A stretch of DNA of 39,842 bases from Candidatus Competibacteraceae bacterium (GTDB taxonomy: Bacteria > Bacteroidota > Bacteroidia > CAIKAF01): positions 1 through 39,842 of the forward strand of contig JACSSC010000014.1 of NCBI GenBank assembly GCA_014879445.1. Direction: 5' to 3'. Position numbers and translations under genes: made by a program. Of this stretch, positions 30,959-39,233 are shown piece after piece (position 1 is the stretch's first letter; every line of letters starts with the position of its first letter). Below the pieces are notes generated by a model. That model ran no database searches. It saw only the letters and a program-made list of their open reading frames with translations, and was not told where the DNA came from.

Positions 30959-32749
30959 TTAATACACATCAATGCTAAAAGGCATACGTGCCTGCACGCC
31001 TTTTAGTAGTGTAGCACGATTCAGATGGTCGTAATATTTGTATGATTCCTGTAAACCCTCTTTTATCATACGCTTGGCCATGGTACCTGACAATTCGCTA
31101 AAGAAACTCTCAAATGGGTCTTCGTCTTGCGGATACGCCACTATTTGATAACTATCAATGCCGGCCATTGAGGAGGCAATCTGAACGGCTTTTTCCAAAC
31201 CTCCTAATACATCTACCAGGCCAAGCTTCAATGCATCAGCGCCTGTCCACACTCGCCCCTGCGCAATGCTGTCAACCTGCTGAACTGTCATATTACGACC
31301 ATCCGACACTCGTTTCAAAAACAAAGTGTATATATGATCTACCTGACGCTGCAAAATGCTTTTTTCTTCTGCTGTAAAAGGTCTTGACAGATTCGGAAAA
31401 TCAGCATATCTGTGCGATTTTACTGTATCAGTTGTAATCCCCAAATGCTCATTCAGCATTTTTTGCATGGAAAACAGTATGCTGAATACACCAATTGATC
31501 CAGTGATGGTAGTATGGTCGGCCACAATGGTATCTGCATTGCACGAAATATAATATCCGCCCGAAGCGGCATAATTACCCATCGAAACAACCAAGGGTTT
31601 TTGTTTTTTGGCTAGTTCCAATTCATGCCACATTAGTTCAGACGCCATAGCGCTGCCACCTGGTGAGTTCACACGAAGCACAATGGCTTTAACCGACTCA
31701 TCGTTTCTTGCCTCTCGTATAATCTTTACAAATTTATCACCTCCAACATCATTGCTTCCTCCATTGCCATCTACGATATCGCCTGATGCATATATCACGG
31801 CAATCTTATTTTTATTCTTTTTGTTTAAATGCCTTGATACTTTCTTGGCATATTTTTCAATGGGCACCACATTGGTTGCATTAAGCGAATCAATACCAGC
31901 TTTTTTCTTTAAAATGTCCAAAAACTCATCTTCGTATGTTAATCCAGTTACCATGCGATATTGGTATGCATCAGAGGCCAAACTGATTACATAATGATTG
32001 GCATAATGATTTAATGTGTCTATTGATTTTCCGGTTGTAGCATACATGTCTTGTACCCATTTGCCCCAAAGCGATTGCAACATCACATCTAATTGCAAAC
32101 GATTGGATTCACTAGCTTTATCAAGAATAAACGGCTCAACAGCACTTTTAAATCGGTTGCCCGTCGGACGAATCACTTCGGGCTGCAATCCTAATTTTTC
32201 TAACGTCTTACTAAAAAACATCAACTCAAAAGCCAATCCTTTGAAATCCATAAAACCTGCCGGATTCAAATAAACCTCATCGGCTACTGATGCCATATAA
32301 TAGGCCTTTTGGGTTAGATAATCGCTGTAGCAAATGATAAATTTTCCTGACTCCTTAAATAACAACAATTCATTTCGAATCTCTTCTAATGTAGCCATGC
32401 CCGAAGGCAAACTTGTGAGATGAAGATACAAACCGGCAATATGCTTATCTTCTCTGGCATATCGAATATTGGCTAACAGTTCATCCAACCCAAGCGTAGA
32501 TTTGGGCTTCATCGAAGAAAAATCCATATTGGAAAAAGGGTTATTGCTTGTACGATCGTTGATTGTATAGTCAAGCTGAAGCTTCAGTACCGAATTTTTG
32601 GATATCGTCACTTCAGATTTAGAAGTTCCAGATTGAAAAAACGAGCCAATAATAATAGCAACCCCTACCAAGATAATAACAGAAGCCACAATGCCGGCAA
32701 TAACAGCTCCTGCAATAGCGCCTAAAAACGAACCCCAGAAATTTTTCAT
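30959..32749 (-). CDS. sppA: Signal peptide peptidase SppA (67-kDa type)
   Basis: The 596-aa inner-membrane protease cleaves leftover signal peptides. A transmembrane helix (about 10-36) anchors it. The tandem peptidase S49 layout is visible: the general-base lysine K201 in NRFKSAVEPF and the nucleophile S396 in YAASGGYYISC, about 195 residues apart as in E. coli SppA, with RVNSPGGSAMASE and TGSIGVF flanking. Length equals the 67-kDa class. The 31-nt leader area holds only a poor -7-like match (TAAACTTG on the minus strand). Confidence 0.95.
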   Translation of the reverse strand: MKNFWGSFLGAIAGAVIAGIVASVIILVGVAIIIGSFFQSGTSKSEVTISKNSVLKLQLDYTINDRTSNNPFSNMDFSSMKPKSTLGLDELLANIRYAREDKHIAGLYLHLTSLPSGMATLEEIRNELLLFKESGKFIICYSDYLTQKAYYMASVADEVYLNPAGFMDFKGLAFELMFFSKTLEKLGLQPEVIRPTGNRFKSAVEPFILDKASESNRLQLDVMLQSLWGKWVQDMYATTGKSIDTLNHYANHYVISLASDAYQYRMVTGLTYEDEFLDILKKKAGIDSLNATNVVPIEKYAKKVSRHLNKKNKNKIAVIYASGDIVDGNGGSNDVGGDKFVKIIREARNDESVKAIVLRVNSPGGSAMASELMWHELELAKKQKPLVVSMGNYAASGGYYISCNADTIVADHTTITGSIGVFSILFSMQKMLNEHLGITTDTVKSHRYADFPNLSRPFTAEEKSILQRQVDHIYTLFLKRVSDGRNMTVQQVDSIAQGRVWTGADALKLGLVDVLGGLEKAVQIASSMAGIDSYQIVAYPQDEDPFESFFSELSGTMAKRMIKEGLQESYKYYDHLNRATLLKGVQARMPFSIDVY

Positions 32750-33266
32750 GATTTAATGTTTTAGCAGTGCAAGTTTAGTTATTTAAATCCGCTTTCACAA
32801 CACAAACTACCCGCCTTTTAAATATCTTTTGCTTTTGTATTGATACGAAAATGACAAAGTACAAATGTGATATCCCTTTCTCCTTCAAGCCACCTGTCCG
32901 CATATAGCCAAGTAGGAGCTTAGCAGCTACGCTACGGAATTTATAACCATTCCATTTCTGACAAACACAGTTTGGCATTTGCCACTACCGGAATATTACC
33001 CGGGAAGCAGCCCCTTCATGTAAAAAATCAGGTAATGATGTCGTTATGGGTGAATCGCAACGTGGGTGTTGGCGATTTTACAGCAGCAACATGACAAACA
33101 TGATGATTTTTAAATATAATTTGAAATCGGAATTCGGCTCAACGCCATACAAAGTACAGCTATATGAATGCCCCATTTACCCATTGTTCATTTGCCTGAA
33201 TATCAAGCATAAATAATTTCCTCAAATAAAATTACATAAAAAACTGTGGAAACTTTTTTCAATCTC
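32750..33266. other. Intergenic region without a recognisable gene
   Basis: This stretch between sppA and the small membrane genes contains no ORF with a recognisable domain. A 67-codon minus-strand frame (32775-32978) and a 56-codon plus-strand frame (33046-33216) give translations with no family marks and no ribosome-binding or promoter signals. The composition is patchy, with more GC-rich pieces near 32995-33015 and 33050-33080. It may hold a decayed gene or unannotated RNA, but nothing visible decides this. Confidence 0.5.
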
Positions 33267-33298
33267 TTGGTTTCCGCTTTGAAATATCTTTACCTTTG
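33267..33298 (+). promoter_or_regulatory. Promoter of the small membrane gene pair
   Basis: TTG (33267-33269), 21 nt, then TACCTTTG (33291-33298) fits the Bacteroidota promoter pattern. The ATG at 33315 follows 16 nt later. Confidence 0.65.
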
Positions 33299-33314
33299 TA
33301 GAAAATTTCATATT

Positions 33315-33521
33315 ATGGAAAATACACCTAATAAAGAAACTCCTGAAACCATCTGGCAGGAGCTAAAAAGCAAAAAGGTGAGCGATGTTGGTATATTCAA
33401 GGTGCAAGCCGGCGAATTTATCTTAATCCGTATTTTTAAGCATGCTGTAAATTACACGGCGTATGGATTTATTATGTTTATGACTTTCATGGTTGTGTTA
33501 ATTACTTTTCTTGTCATCTGA
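33315..33521 (+). CDS. Small single-helix membrane protein
   Basis: The 68-aa protein has a polar N-terminus (ENTPNKETPETIWQELKSKK, about 1-22), a short amphipathic region and one hydrophobic helix near the C-terminus (about 48-67: AYGFIMFMTFMVVLITFLVI). I do not recognise a family. ATG 33315 is chosen over a longer in-frame start (33246), since the promoter's -7 box lies at 33291-33298. Its TGA overlaps the next gene's ATG by one base (TGATGA), so the two are probably co-translated. Confidence 0.65.
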   Translation: MENTPNKETPETIWQELKSKKVSDVGIFKVQAGEFILIRIFKHAVNYTAYGFIMFMTFMVVLITFLVI

Positions 33522-33922
33522 TGAGTCGTTGTCGCATCAGTTTTTTGGTATTATCGGTTTTGCTCTGTATCAACCAAATGCTTGAAGAATGTCATGTTAT
33601 TATATATCCGCTGCATTGCTATGCTGATGATTTGCTATGTATTCCATGGATGCTTTCGGCATATCAATCCATACGTGAATGGCAGGCAGTAAAATCGGGA
33701 AAGCAATTTGAATTAGAAACCTGGATGTACGTTATGCCTGTCATTTTTTTCAGCATTTATTTTGAAGGCATACTACCCTACTTTCATCCCCGCTTTACGG
33801 CAGACGTGATAGACATCCTGATGTATGCTTCGGGCAGTTTGCTATATGCCGGATGGCAAAGACACTCTTATTCCATTTCTAATGTACCATCAAAAACTTT
33901 AATTGCCGGTCCTGAAAGATAA
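33521..33922 (+). CDS. Hypothetical multi-pass membrane protein
   Basis: The 133-aa protein has an N-terminal hydrophobic segment (about 6-22), a second near 30-47 (IIYPLHCYADDLLCIPWML), a third (about 68-86: WMYVMPVIFFSIYFEGILP) and a fourth (about 95-112), so three or four membrane helices. The HCYADDLLCIPW stretch is distinctive, but I cannot tie it to a known activity. It starts inside the stop of the preceding gene (1-bp overlap) and its last 55 bases overlap the 3' end of dapF on the other strand, which makes the final residues unusual in constraint. Confidence 0.6.
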   Translation: MSRCRISFLVLSVLLCINQMLEECHVIIYPLHCYADDLLCIPWMLSAYQSIREWQAVKSGKQFELETWMYVMPVIFFSIYFEGILPYFHPRFTADVIDILMYASGSLLYAGWQRHSYSISNVPSKTLIAGPER

Positions 33923-34662
33923 ATCTCTGAAAATTGCTCCGACTGAAATGTAAATTTAACGGATAGCTCTCCTCCGGGTGTAATAATCTTATCAGGCACA
34001 AAACCCATCAACAAATAACATGCAATAGAAGACGCCACCACGCCTGTTCCGCACGAATAGGTTTCATCTTCCACCCCACGTTCGTAGGTACGAACATGCA
34101 AGATTTGACTCTCCCTTTCAATAAAGTTCACATTAATACCATCTTGTTCAAAACGGCTATTATATCTTATTTTTCGGGCCATAGAAACAATATCGGCCTG
34201 AGCAAGGGATGTACAGTTCTTCACAAAATGAGGCGAGCCGGTATGCACTATCAGTTCATTATCGGATGTAATTTCCCAAGAATTCACATCCTGCATTTGC
34301 AACTCCACTTCAAAGCCATGAGACAGTGTGCGTAGGATGTGAGCTTTGTGTATGCCATCTGCTGCCAGAAATCGAATTTCATTTTGCTTATCCGACAATC
34401 CCATATCAATAGCAAATGCTACGATACAGCGTCCGCCATTACCACACATGGTACTCTCTCTGCCATCGGCATTATAATATCGCATTGTAAAATCGGCCTC
34501 TATCGAAGATTGCAGCAAAATCAAGCCATCAGCGCCAATCCCAAAACGACGATGACAGAGCCGTGTAATCATGTCTTGCGACAATGACCAGGTCATATGC
34601 CGATGATCGATGATGATAAAATCATTACCAGTTCCTTGATATTTACAAAATGCTATTTCCAT
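33868..34662 (-). CDS. dapF: Diaminopimelate epimerase
   Basis: This 264-aa cytoplasmic enzyme converts LL- to meso-diaminopimelate for peptidoglycan and lysine synthesis without cofactor. Both catalytic cysteines are in place: C73 in STMCGNGGRC and C204 in ETYSCGTGVVASS. The start FCKYQGTGNDFIIID is canonical. Length is normal. It overlaps the convergent membrane gene by 55 bp. Upstream, between dapF and htrA, lies a cluster of palindromes that may hold the divergent control region. Confidence 0.97.
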   Translation of the reverse strand: MEIAFCKYQGTGNDFIIIDHRHMTWSLSQDMITRLCHRRFGIGADGLILLQSSIEADFTMRYYNADGRESTMCGNGGRCIVAFAIDMGLSDKQNEIRFLAADGIHKAHILRTLSHGFEVELQMQDVNSWEITSDNELIVHTGSPHFVKNCTSLAQADIVSMARKIRYNSRFEQDGINVNFIERESQILHVRTYERGVEDETYSCGTGVVASSIACYLLMGFVPDKIITPGGELSVKFTFQSEQFSEIYLSGPAIKVFDGTLEME

Positions 34663-34695
34663 TTACAATATTTAACATACATTTTTCATTTCGAT

Positions 34696-34780
34696 GCGCT
34701 AATTTAGCGCTACAAAAAAGGGTTAACACTAATTAACCCTAAAAAATTAATCCAAATATACACGGATTACGTTAAACGTA
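34696..34780. promoter_or_regulatory. Palindrome cluster between divergent dapF and htrA
   Basis: Three perfect inverted repeats lie in 85 bp: GCGCTAA-T-TTAGCGC (34696-34710), AGGGTTAA/TTAACCCT with a 6-nt loop (34719-34740) and TACGTT-A-AACGTA (34768-34780). The middle one is flanked by A-runs (T-run on the minus strand) like an intrinsic terminator, yet no minus-strand gene ends there. They may be operators or RNA-level switches for either gene. Confidence 0.45.
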
Positions 34781-34806
34781 TCGTTTGTCTAATTAAAACT
34801 AAAGAA

Positions 34807-36249
34807 ATGATGATGAAGAAAATGCTTGGTACTTTTCTGATTGCCTTAACCGGCGGGCTTGTTTCAATAGGCGTGTACACAAAGATACGACCATCACACA
34901 CGCCGGTTACATACCAACATGATGTTCCTTACACACAAAAGGCGGTAAGCGTTTTAGATGAAATTCCATCCAACATGGATTTTACGTTGGCAGCTGGGCA
35001 AACCGTAAACGGTGTTGTGCACATCAAAACTTTAATTCATAAATCAAACACTCGCCAATATGTAGATCCTTTCGAGCAATTTTTCTTCGGGCTGCCATAC
35101 AACACTCAACCCATGCCACAACGTGGTGCCGGCTCGGGAGTGATTATTGCCTCTGACGGATATATCATTACCAACAATCATGTGATAGATCAAGCCGATG
35201 AGATAGAAGTAACACTCAACAACAAACGCACCTATAAGGCACGGCTGATTGGTTCCGACCCCAATACAGATTTGGCTGTAGTTAAGATTGAGGAAACCAA
35301 TTTGCCCATTGTTCCTTTTGGGAATAGTGATGAGTTAAAATTGGGCGAATGGGTATTGGCTGTGGGCAATCCTTTCAACCTTACATCCACTGTTACAGCA
35401 GGCATTGTTAGCGCCAAAGGAAGAAACATTGATATTATACAAGAGAATTACAAAATTGAATCTTTCATTCAAACCGATGCTGTTGTAAATCCGGGAAACA
35501 GTGGAGGAGCATTGGTTAATACCAAAGGTGAACTTGTTGGCATTAATACAGCCATATCTTCACGTTCAGGATCGTATGAAGGGTATGCTTTTGCTGTTCC
35601 ATCTAATCTGGTTCAAAAGGTAGCCCGCGATTTGATTGAATTTGGCACTGTGCAGCGCGGAATACTAGGAGTAAACATTCGTGAGATTACAGCCGACTTT
35701 GCAGCCGACAAATCATTAAATGCGTTAGAGGGCGTATGGGTAGAAGCGCCAATTGCCGGCAGCGCAGCCGAAGAAGCCGGGCTCAAATCAGGCGATATTA
35801 TTTTAAAAATTAATGACGTGAGTGTAAATAGCGTTTCGGCACTACAGGAGCAGGTGGGATTACATCGCCCTGGCGACCGTATCACGCTGCTTGTGCGAAG
35901 AAACAATAACGAAATTCCTGTTCATGTTGTACTGAAAAACAAATCGGGATCAACACAACTCATGGATAAACCTACCGAAGTAAATAAATTACTCGGCGCC
36001 AGATTTCGACCCCTTTCCGATTCTGAATTAAATAAATTCAGATTGAAAAATGGTGTGATGGTTGAAGAGGTAAGCAATGGCAAACTTCGCATGGCCGGTG
36101 TAAAAGCAGGATACATCATTACCGAAATCAATGGAAAATCCATACGTACTTTGGATGATATCACCACGGCGCTGAATCATAACAAAGGTGTATTTTACAT
36201 TGGCGGAATGTATCCTTCGGGTGAAAAGGTTTTTTATTCTTTCAACTAA
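34807..36249 (+). CDS. degP: DegP/HtrA-type periplasmic serine protease with two PDZ domains
   Basis: The 480-aa protein has an N-terminal membrane/signal segment (about 5-26) and a trypsin-like domain with intact triad H125 (ITNNHVI), D155 (NTDLAVV) and S232 (NPGNSGGAL). Two PDZ domains follow (about 285-370, RGILGVNIREI...KSGDIILKINDVSV; and about 390-475, GVKAGYIITEINGKSI). A Q-rich loop (FEQFFFGLPYNTQPMPQRGAG) precedes the H strand, like loop LA of DegP. The role is periplasmic quality control and stress response. The three consecutive ATGs make the exact start uncertain by one or two codons. The palindrome TACGTTAAACGTA lies 27 bp upstream and may be part of its control. Confidence 0.93.
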   Translation: MMMKKMLGTFLIALTGGLVSIGVYTKIRPSHTPVTYQHDVPYTQKAVSVLDEIPSNMDFTLAAGQTVNGVVHIKTLIHKSNTRQYVDPFEQFFFGLPYNTQPMPQRGAGSGVIIASDGYIITNNHVIDQADEIEVTLNNKRTYKARLIGSDPNTDLAVVKIEETNLPIVPFGNSDELKLGEWVLAVGNPFNLTSTVTAGIVSAKGRNIDIIQENYKIESFIQTDAVVNPGNSGGALVNTKGELVGINTAISSRSGSYEGYAFAVPSNLVQKVARDLIEFGTVQRGILGVNIREITADFAADKSLNALEGVWVEAPIAGSAAEEAGLKSGDIILKINDVSVNSVSALQEQVGLHRPGDRITLLVRRNNNEIPVHVVLKNKSGSTQLMDKPTEVNKLLGARFRPLSDSELNKFRLKNGVMVEEVSNGKLRMAGVKAGYIITEINGKSIRTLDDITTALNHNKGVFYIGGMYPSGEKVFYSFN

Positions 36250-36322
36250 GCAGAAAATACACTTAAAAAGCAATAATTAAAACCATATTGCGTTTTTGCT
36301 TGAATTTCTGAACAATTTGTAT

Positions 36323-36330
36323 TACCTTTG
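36323..36330 (+). promoter_or_regulatory. -7 promoter element of rpoD
   Basis: TACCTTTG, followed by CA, is a full TAnnTTTG match about 40 nt before the rpoD ATG. A TTG lies 24 nt upstream (36296-36298). The primary sigma gene thus appears to be read by the same promoter type it recognises. Confidence 0.55.
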
Positions 36331-36369
36331 CAACCTGTTTCTATTAAAAAATAACCTTTACACAAATCT

Positions 36370-37233
36370 ATGAGGCAGTTAAAGATCACCAAATCAATTA
36401 CTAACCGTGAAAGCCGTTCTCTCGACAAGTACCTTCAGGAAATAGGAAAAGAAGAACTGATAACAGCAGAAGAAGAGGTAGATTTAGCTAGAAAAATTAA
36501 GCAAGGTGACCAAGTTGCTCTCGAAAAATTAACCCGCGCCAACCTCCGTTTTGTGGTCTCGGTGGCCAAGCAATATCAAAATCAAGGTCTTACACTGCCC
36601 GACCTTATCAACGAAGGAAATTTGGGATTGATAAAAGCCGCCCAGCGTTTTGATGAAACGCGTGGTTTTAAATTTATTTCTTACGCCGTTTGGTGGATTC
36701 GGCAATCTATCCTTCAAGCCATTGCTGAACATTCTCGTATTGTTCGGCTACCGCTTAATCAGGTGGGATCGCTCAACAAACTAAATAAAGCTTTTTCCAA
36801 ACTTGAACAAGAGTACGAACGCGAGCCGACTGAAGAAGAATTGGCAACCATTTTAGATTTGCCTGAAGACAAAATCAAAGATTCTATCTCTATTTCCGGT
36901 CGTCATATATCAATGGATGCACCGTTGGTTTCAGGTGAAGAAAGCACCCTGTATGATGTGATGGTGAATAAAGATTCGCCTCGTGCCGACCGTTCGTTGA
37001 TCAAAGAATCACTGCAAACAGAAATAGAACGTACGCTTGACACTCTCAACGAACGAGAAAAAGAAATCATTAAACTGTATTTTGGTATTGGTATGAATCA
37101 TGGCCTTACCATTGATGAAATAGGTGAAAAGTTTGAATTAACCCGCGAACGGGTTCGTCAAATTAAAGAAAAAGCGCTTAAGCGACTTCGCCAAAGTAGT
37201 CGTAGCAAATTGTTACGCACTTATTTGGGATAA
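36370..37233 (+). CDS. rpoD: RNA polymerase primary sigma factor RpoD (short Bacteroidota form)
   Basis: The 287-aa sigma-70 factor directs RNA polymerase to housekeeping promoters. Regions are visible in order: 1.2 ([27 protein letters not shown], about 17-45), 2.1-2.4 ([12 protein letters not shown]...[37 protein letters not shown], about 57-115), 3 (about 130-200) and 4.1-4.2 with the helix-turn-helix ([28 protein letters not shown], about 246-275). Region 1.1 and the large non-conserved region are absent, which is normal for Bacteroidota primary sigma. A strong terminator follows. Confidence 0.97.
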   Translation: MRQLKITKSITNRESRSLDKYLQEIGKEELITAEEEVDLARKIKQGDQVALEKLTRANLRFVVSVAKQYQNQGLTLPDLINEGNLGLIKAAQRFDETRGFKFISYAVWWIRQSILQAIAEHSRIVRLPLNQVGSLNKLNKAFSKLEQEYEREPTEEELATILDLPEDKIKDSISISGRHISMDAPLVSGEESTLYDVMVNKDSPRADRSLIKESLQTEIERTLDTLNEREKEIIKLYFGIGMNHGLTIDEIGEKFELTRERVRQIKEKALKRLRQSSRSKLLRTYLG

Positions 37234-37255
37234 CCTTTTTTAACTAAAACATACG

Positions 37256-37284
37256 AAGCCATCCGTTGCGATGGCTTTTTTTTT
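37256..37284 (+). terminator. Intrinsic terminator of rpoD
   Basis: AAGCCATC (37256-37263) and GATGGCTT (37270-37277) form an 8-bp stem with a 6-nt loop, running directly into a nine-T tract (37276-37284). It ends 17 bp before the next ATG. Confidence 0.92.
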
Positions 37285-37301
37285 ATTGCATTTTTGCAGG
37301 C

Positions 37302-38405
37302 ATGATTCGCCTATTCTCCCTTTCATTCCTCATACTAACTTTAATAATTAGCGGATGTAGTGTTCGTAAAGCACGCATTCAAACAGGTGCACCCAATATC
37401 GAATCCTATAAATCGTTTGACAATTATCATTTTAGCAACCACAATACTCCATTCTGTTTTGATCAATGCCCCAACACCTCTTTGCGGGGCGAACAAATAT
37501 TTGTAAACAAAAGCGCACTAAATACCAACGCTGTGCCGCTAAGAGAATTTCTTGAAAACACACCCACTGTCGCCTTTGCTATTATCCGAAACGATTCAGT
37601 ATTGTATGAATACTATGAAGAAGAGTTCGACGAAACTAAAATTGTAACTTCATTTTCAGTAGCCAAATCTTTTGTCTCGGCTGTATTAGGTATTGCCATT
37701 CATGAAGGATATATTCAATCTGTAGAAGAACCCATTACACGCTATCTGCCCGAGCTAAGTGATAAACGATTTGAGAATATTCGTATTCGTCACGTACTTA
37801 ATCATGTTTCAGGCATTCAATTTCCGTCACTCGCTTGGACATATTACACACACGACAACAACCGATTGTTGCAAAAAATGAAATATGGCAAAGGCCCGGG
37901 CAAAGAATATGTGTATGCCAATTGCAATACACTGCTTATAACATTAATCATTGAACATGCCACAGGTCGTAAATTCCAGGATTATTTTCATGAGAAAATA
38001 TGGAGCAAGATTGGAACAGAATACGAAATGCTTTGGAGCATGGACAATAAAAAAGATCAAAACCTAAAAACATTTTGCTGCATAAACGGACGCATGCGTG
38101 ATTTTGCTAAATTCGGAAAACTATACTTGCAGCGAGGAAAATGGAATGATGAACAGATTATTCCATCAACATGGATTGACCAAACACTCAAATACGATCT
38201 CACCGACGGTAGCACATGGGACAATGAATACTTTTGGTATCTCGGCCCCAAAGAATATGGATATTATTATGCCGCCGGATTATATGGGCAATACATTCTT
38301 ATATATCCCAAAAAAAATATCATTATTCTGCGCTTTGCCAAACGTGCATTACATTTCAACTTTATGTGGCAGGATCAACTCATTCAGATATTAGATCAAT
38401 TATAA
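37302..38405 (+). CDS. Lipoprotein serine hydrolase (class C beta-lactamase fold)
   Basis: The 367-aa protein starts with a lipoprotein signal (lipobox LIISGC, C19), so it is probably anchored in a membrane facing the periplasm. The serine beta-lactamase/DD-peptidase-type fold is shown by the S119-V-A-K122 motif and Y205-A-N207, with GIAIHEGYIQSVEEPITRYLP and VLNHVSGIQFP typical of PF00144. The third KTG/HxG-like motif is not obvious (AAGLYGQYILIYP near the end may serve). Substrate is unknown; it could be an esterase, peptidase or amidase rather than a true beta-lactamase. ATG 37302 is chosen, since a start at 37266 would lie inside the rpoD terminator. It has no clear promoter of its own. 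Confidence 0.85.
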   Translation: MIRLFSLSFLILTLIISGCSVRKARIQTGAPNIESYKSFDNYHFSNHNTPFCFDQCPNTSLRGEQIFVNKSALNTNAVPLREFLENTPTVAFAIIRNDSVLYEYYEEEFDETKIVTSFSVAKSFVSAVLGIAIHEGYIQSVEEPITRYLPELSDKRFENIRIRHVLNHVSGIQFPSLAWTYYTHDNNRLLQKMKYGKGPGKEYVYANCNTLLITLIIEHATGRKFQDYFHEKIWSKIGTEYEMLWSMDNKKDQNLKTFCCINGRMRDFAKFGKLYLQRGKWNDEQIIPSTWIDQTLKYDLTDGSTWDNEYFWYLGPKEYGYYYAAGLYGQYILIYPKKNIIILRFAKRALHFNFMWQDQLIQILDQL

Positions 38406-38435
38406 AAAAAGGGGTAACCCGAAAGCCACCCCTTT
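38404..38435 (-). terminator. Terminator shared by the convergent serine hydrolase and YceI genes
   Basis: AAAGGGGT (38408-38415) pairs with ACCCCTTT (38428-38435) over a 12-nt loop. On the minus strand it is followed by seven T, so it ends the yceI-like transcript; on the plus strand it has only three T. Confidence 0.8.
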
Positions 38436-38455
38436 ATCTCAGAGAATATTTTGAA

Positions 38456-39118
38456 TTAGGGCTTTGCTTTCAAATCAAGTTCAAATTCGATCGCATCATT
38501 TATCAACTTATCACCCAAATTTTTGAAAAATTTACCTGAGTTGTATTTGATATCCCATTCAGTTCGGTCAATAGAAAAAACAGCTACTGCATGAAAAGAA
38601 CCTTCCTGAATATCCACTTTAGCAGGAATTGAAATGTTTTTGGAAATATCCTTTATCGTCAGATTGCCTGAGATTGTATAATTATTTCCTTTATCATCAG
38701 CTGCTGCTAATTTTTCGGCCGATGTAATTTCAAATTTACTCGTTGGAAATGAAGCAATATTAAAAAAATCAGGAGATGCCAGGTGGTTTTTCAATTTGGT
38801 ATTGTACTCCTCTTCCTTTATATCATCCACAACAATAGAATTCATATCTACCATAAAAGAACCGGCTTTGATTATGTCATTTTCCAAATTCATTGCACCC
38901 GATTGAATGTTGATGGTGCCAAAATGCTCGCCGCCCAATTTTGTTCCTTTCCACTTGAGAAAACTGGCTGCAACATCTACTTTAAATTCTTTAGATGCTT
39001 CAGTGGCAACAGCTGTGGGCTGCTCTGCTACGGGTTCAACGGTTTTGGTTTTATTACCGCAAGATGACAAAAAGATAAGCACTGCGGCTACGCCTGTAGA
39101 AAACGCTTTTAGATACAT
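38456..39118 (-). CDS. YceI-family lipoprotein
   Basis: The 220-aa protein has a lipoprotein signal (MYLKAFSTGVAAVLIFLSSC, lipobox LSSC, C20), then a spacer rich in Val/Ala/Thr/Glu (about 22-44). A YceI lipocalin-like beta barrel follows (about 45-218: FLKWKGTKLGGEHFGTINIQSG, FMVDMNSIVVDDI, HLASPDFFNIASFPTSKFEITS, NYTISGNLTIKDISKNISIPA, FSIDRTEWDIKYNSGKF). The family binds isoprenoid or polyisoprenoid-type lipids in the envelope; the ligand here is unknown. Length is normal. Confidence 0.93.
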   Translation of the reverse strand: MYLKAFSTGVAAVLIFLSSCGNKTKTVEPVAEQPTAVATEASKEFKVDVAASFLKWKGTKLGGEHFGTINIQSGAMNLENDIIKAGSFMVDMNSIVVDDIKEEEYNTKLKNHLASPDFFNIASFPTSKFEITSAEKLAAADDKGNNYTISGNLTIKDISKNISIPAKVDIQEGSFHAVAVFSIDRTEWDIKYNSGKFFKNLGDKLINDAIEFELDLKAKP

Positions 39119-39142
39119 GATTTTTTGTTTTAAGATTTATCA

Positions 39143-39170
39143 CAAAAATAAAACAACAAAACATAACCAA
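39143..39170 (-). promoter_or_regulatory. Promoter of the YceI-family gene
   Basis: The minus strand has TATTTTTG (39143-39150) with a TTG (39168-39170) 17 nt upstream, a little shorter than the usual 19. The ATG at 39118 lies 24 nt downstream. Confidence 0.45.
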
Positions 39171-39233
39171 TCCCAATATGTTGAGAATGTTTCGTTAAAA
39201 AAAATAAAATCGGTAATATCTAAAGATGTTATT

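Noticed and set aside
32775-32978. 67-codon minus-strand ORF upstream of sppA
   Set aside because: No recognisable domain or signal peptide and it ends in the sppA leader region; kept only as part of the unexplained gap.
33046-33216. 56-codon plus-strand ORF
   Set aside because: No recognisable family, no promoter or ribosome-binding signal in front; length is expected by chance.
37266-37301. Longer start for the serine hydrolase
   Set aside because: It begins inside the rpoD terminator hairpin and would put residues before a clean lipoprotein signal peptide.
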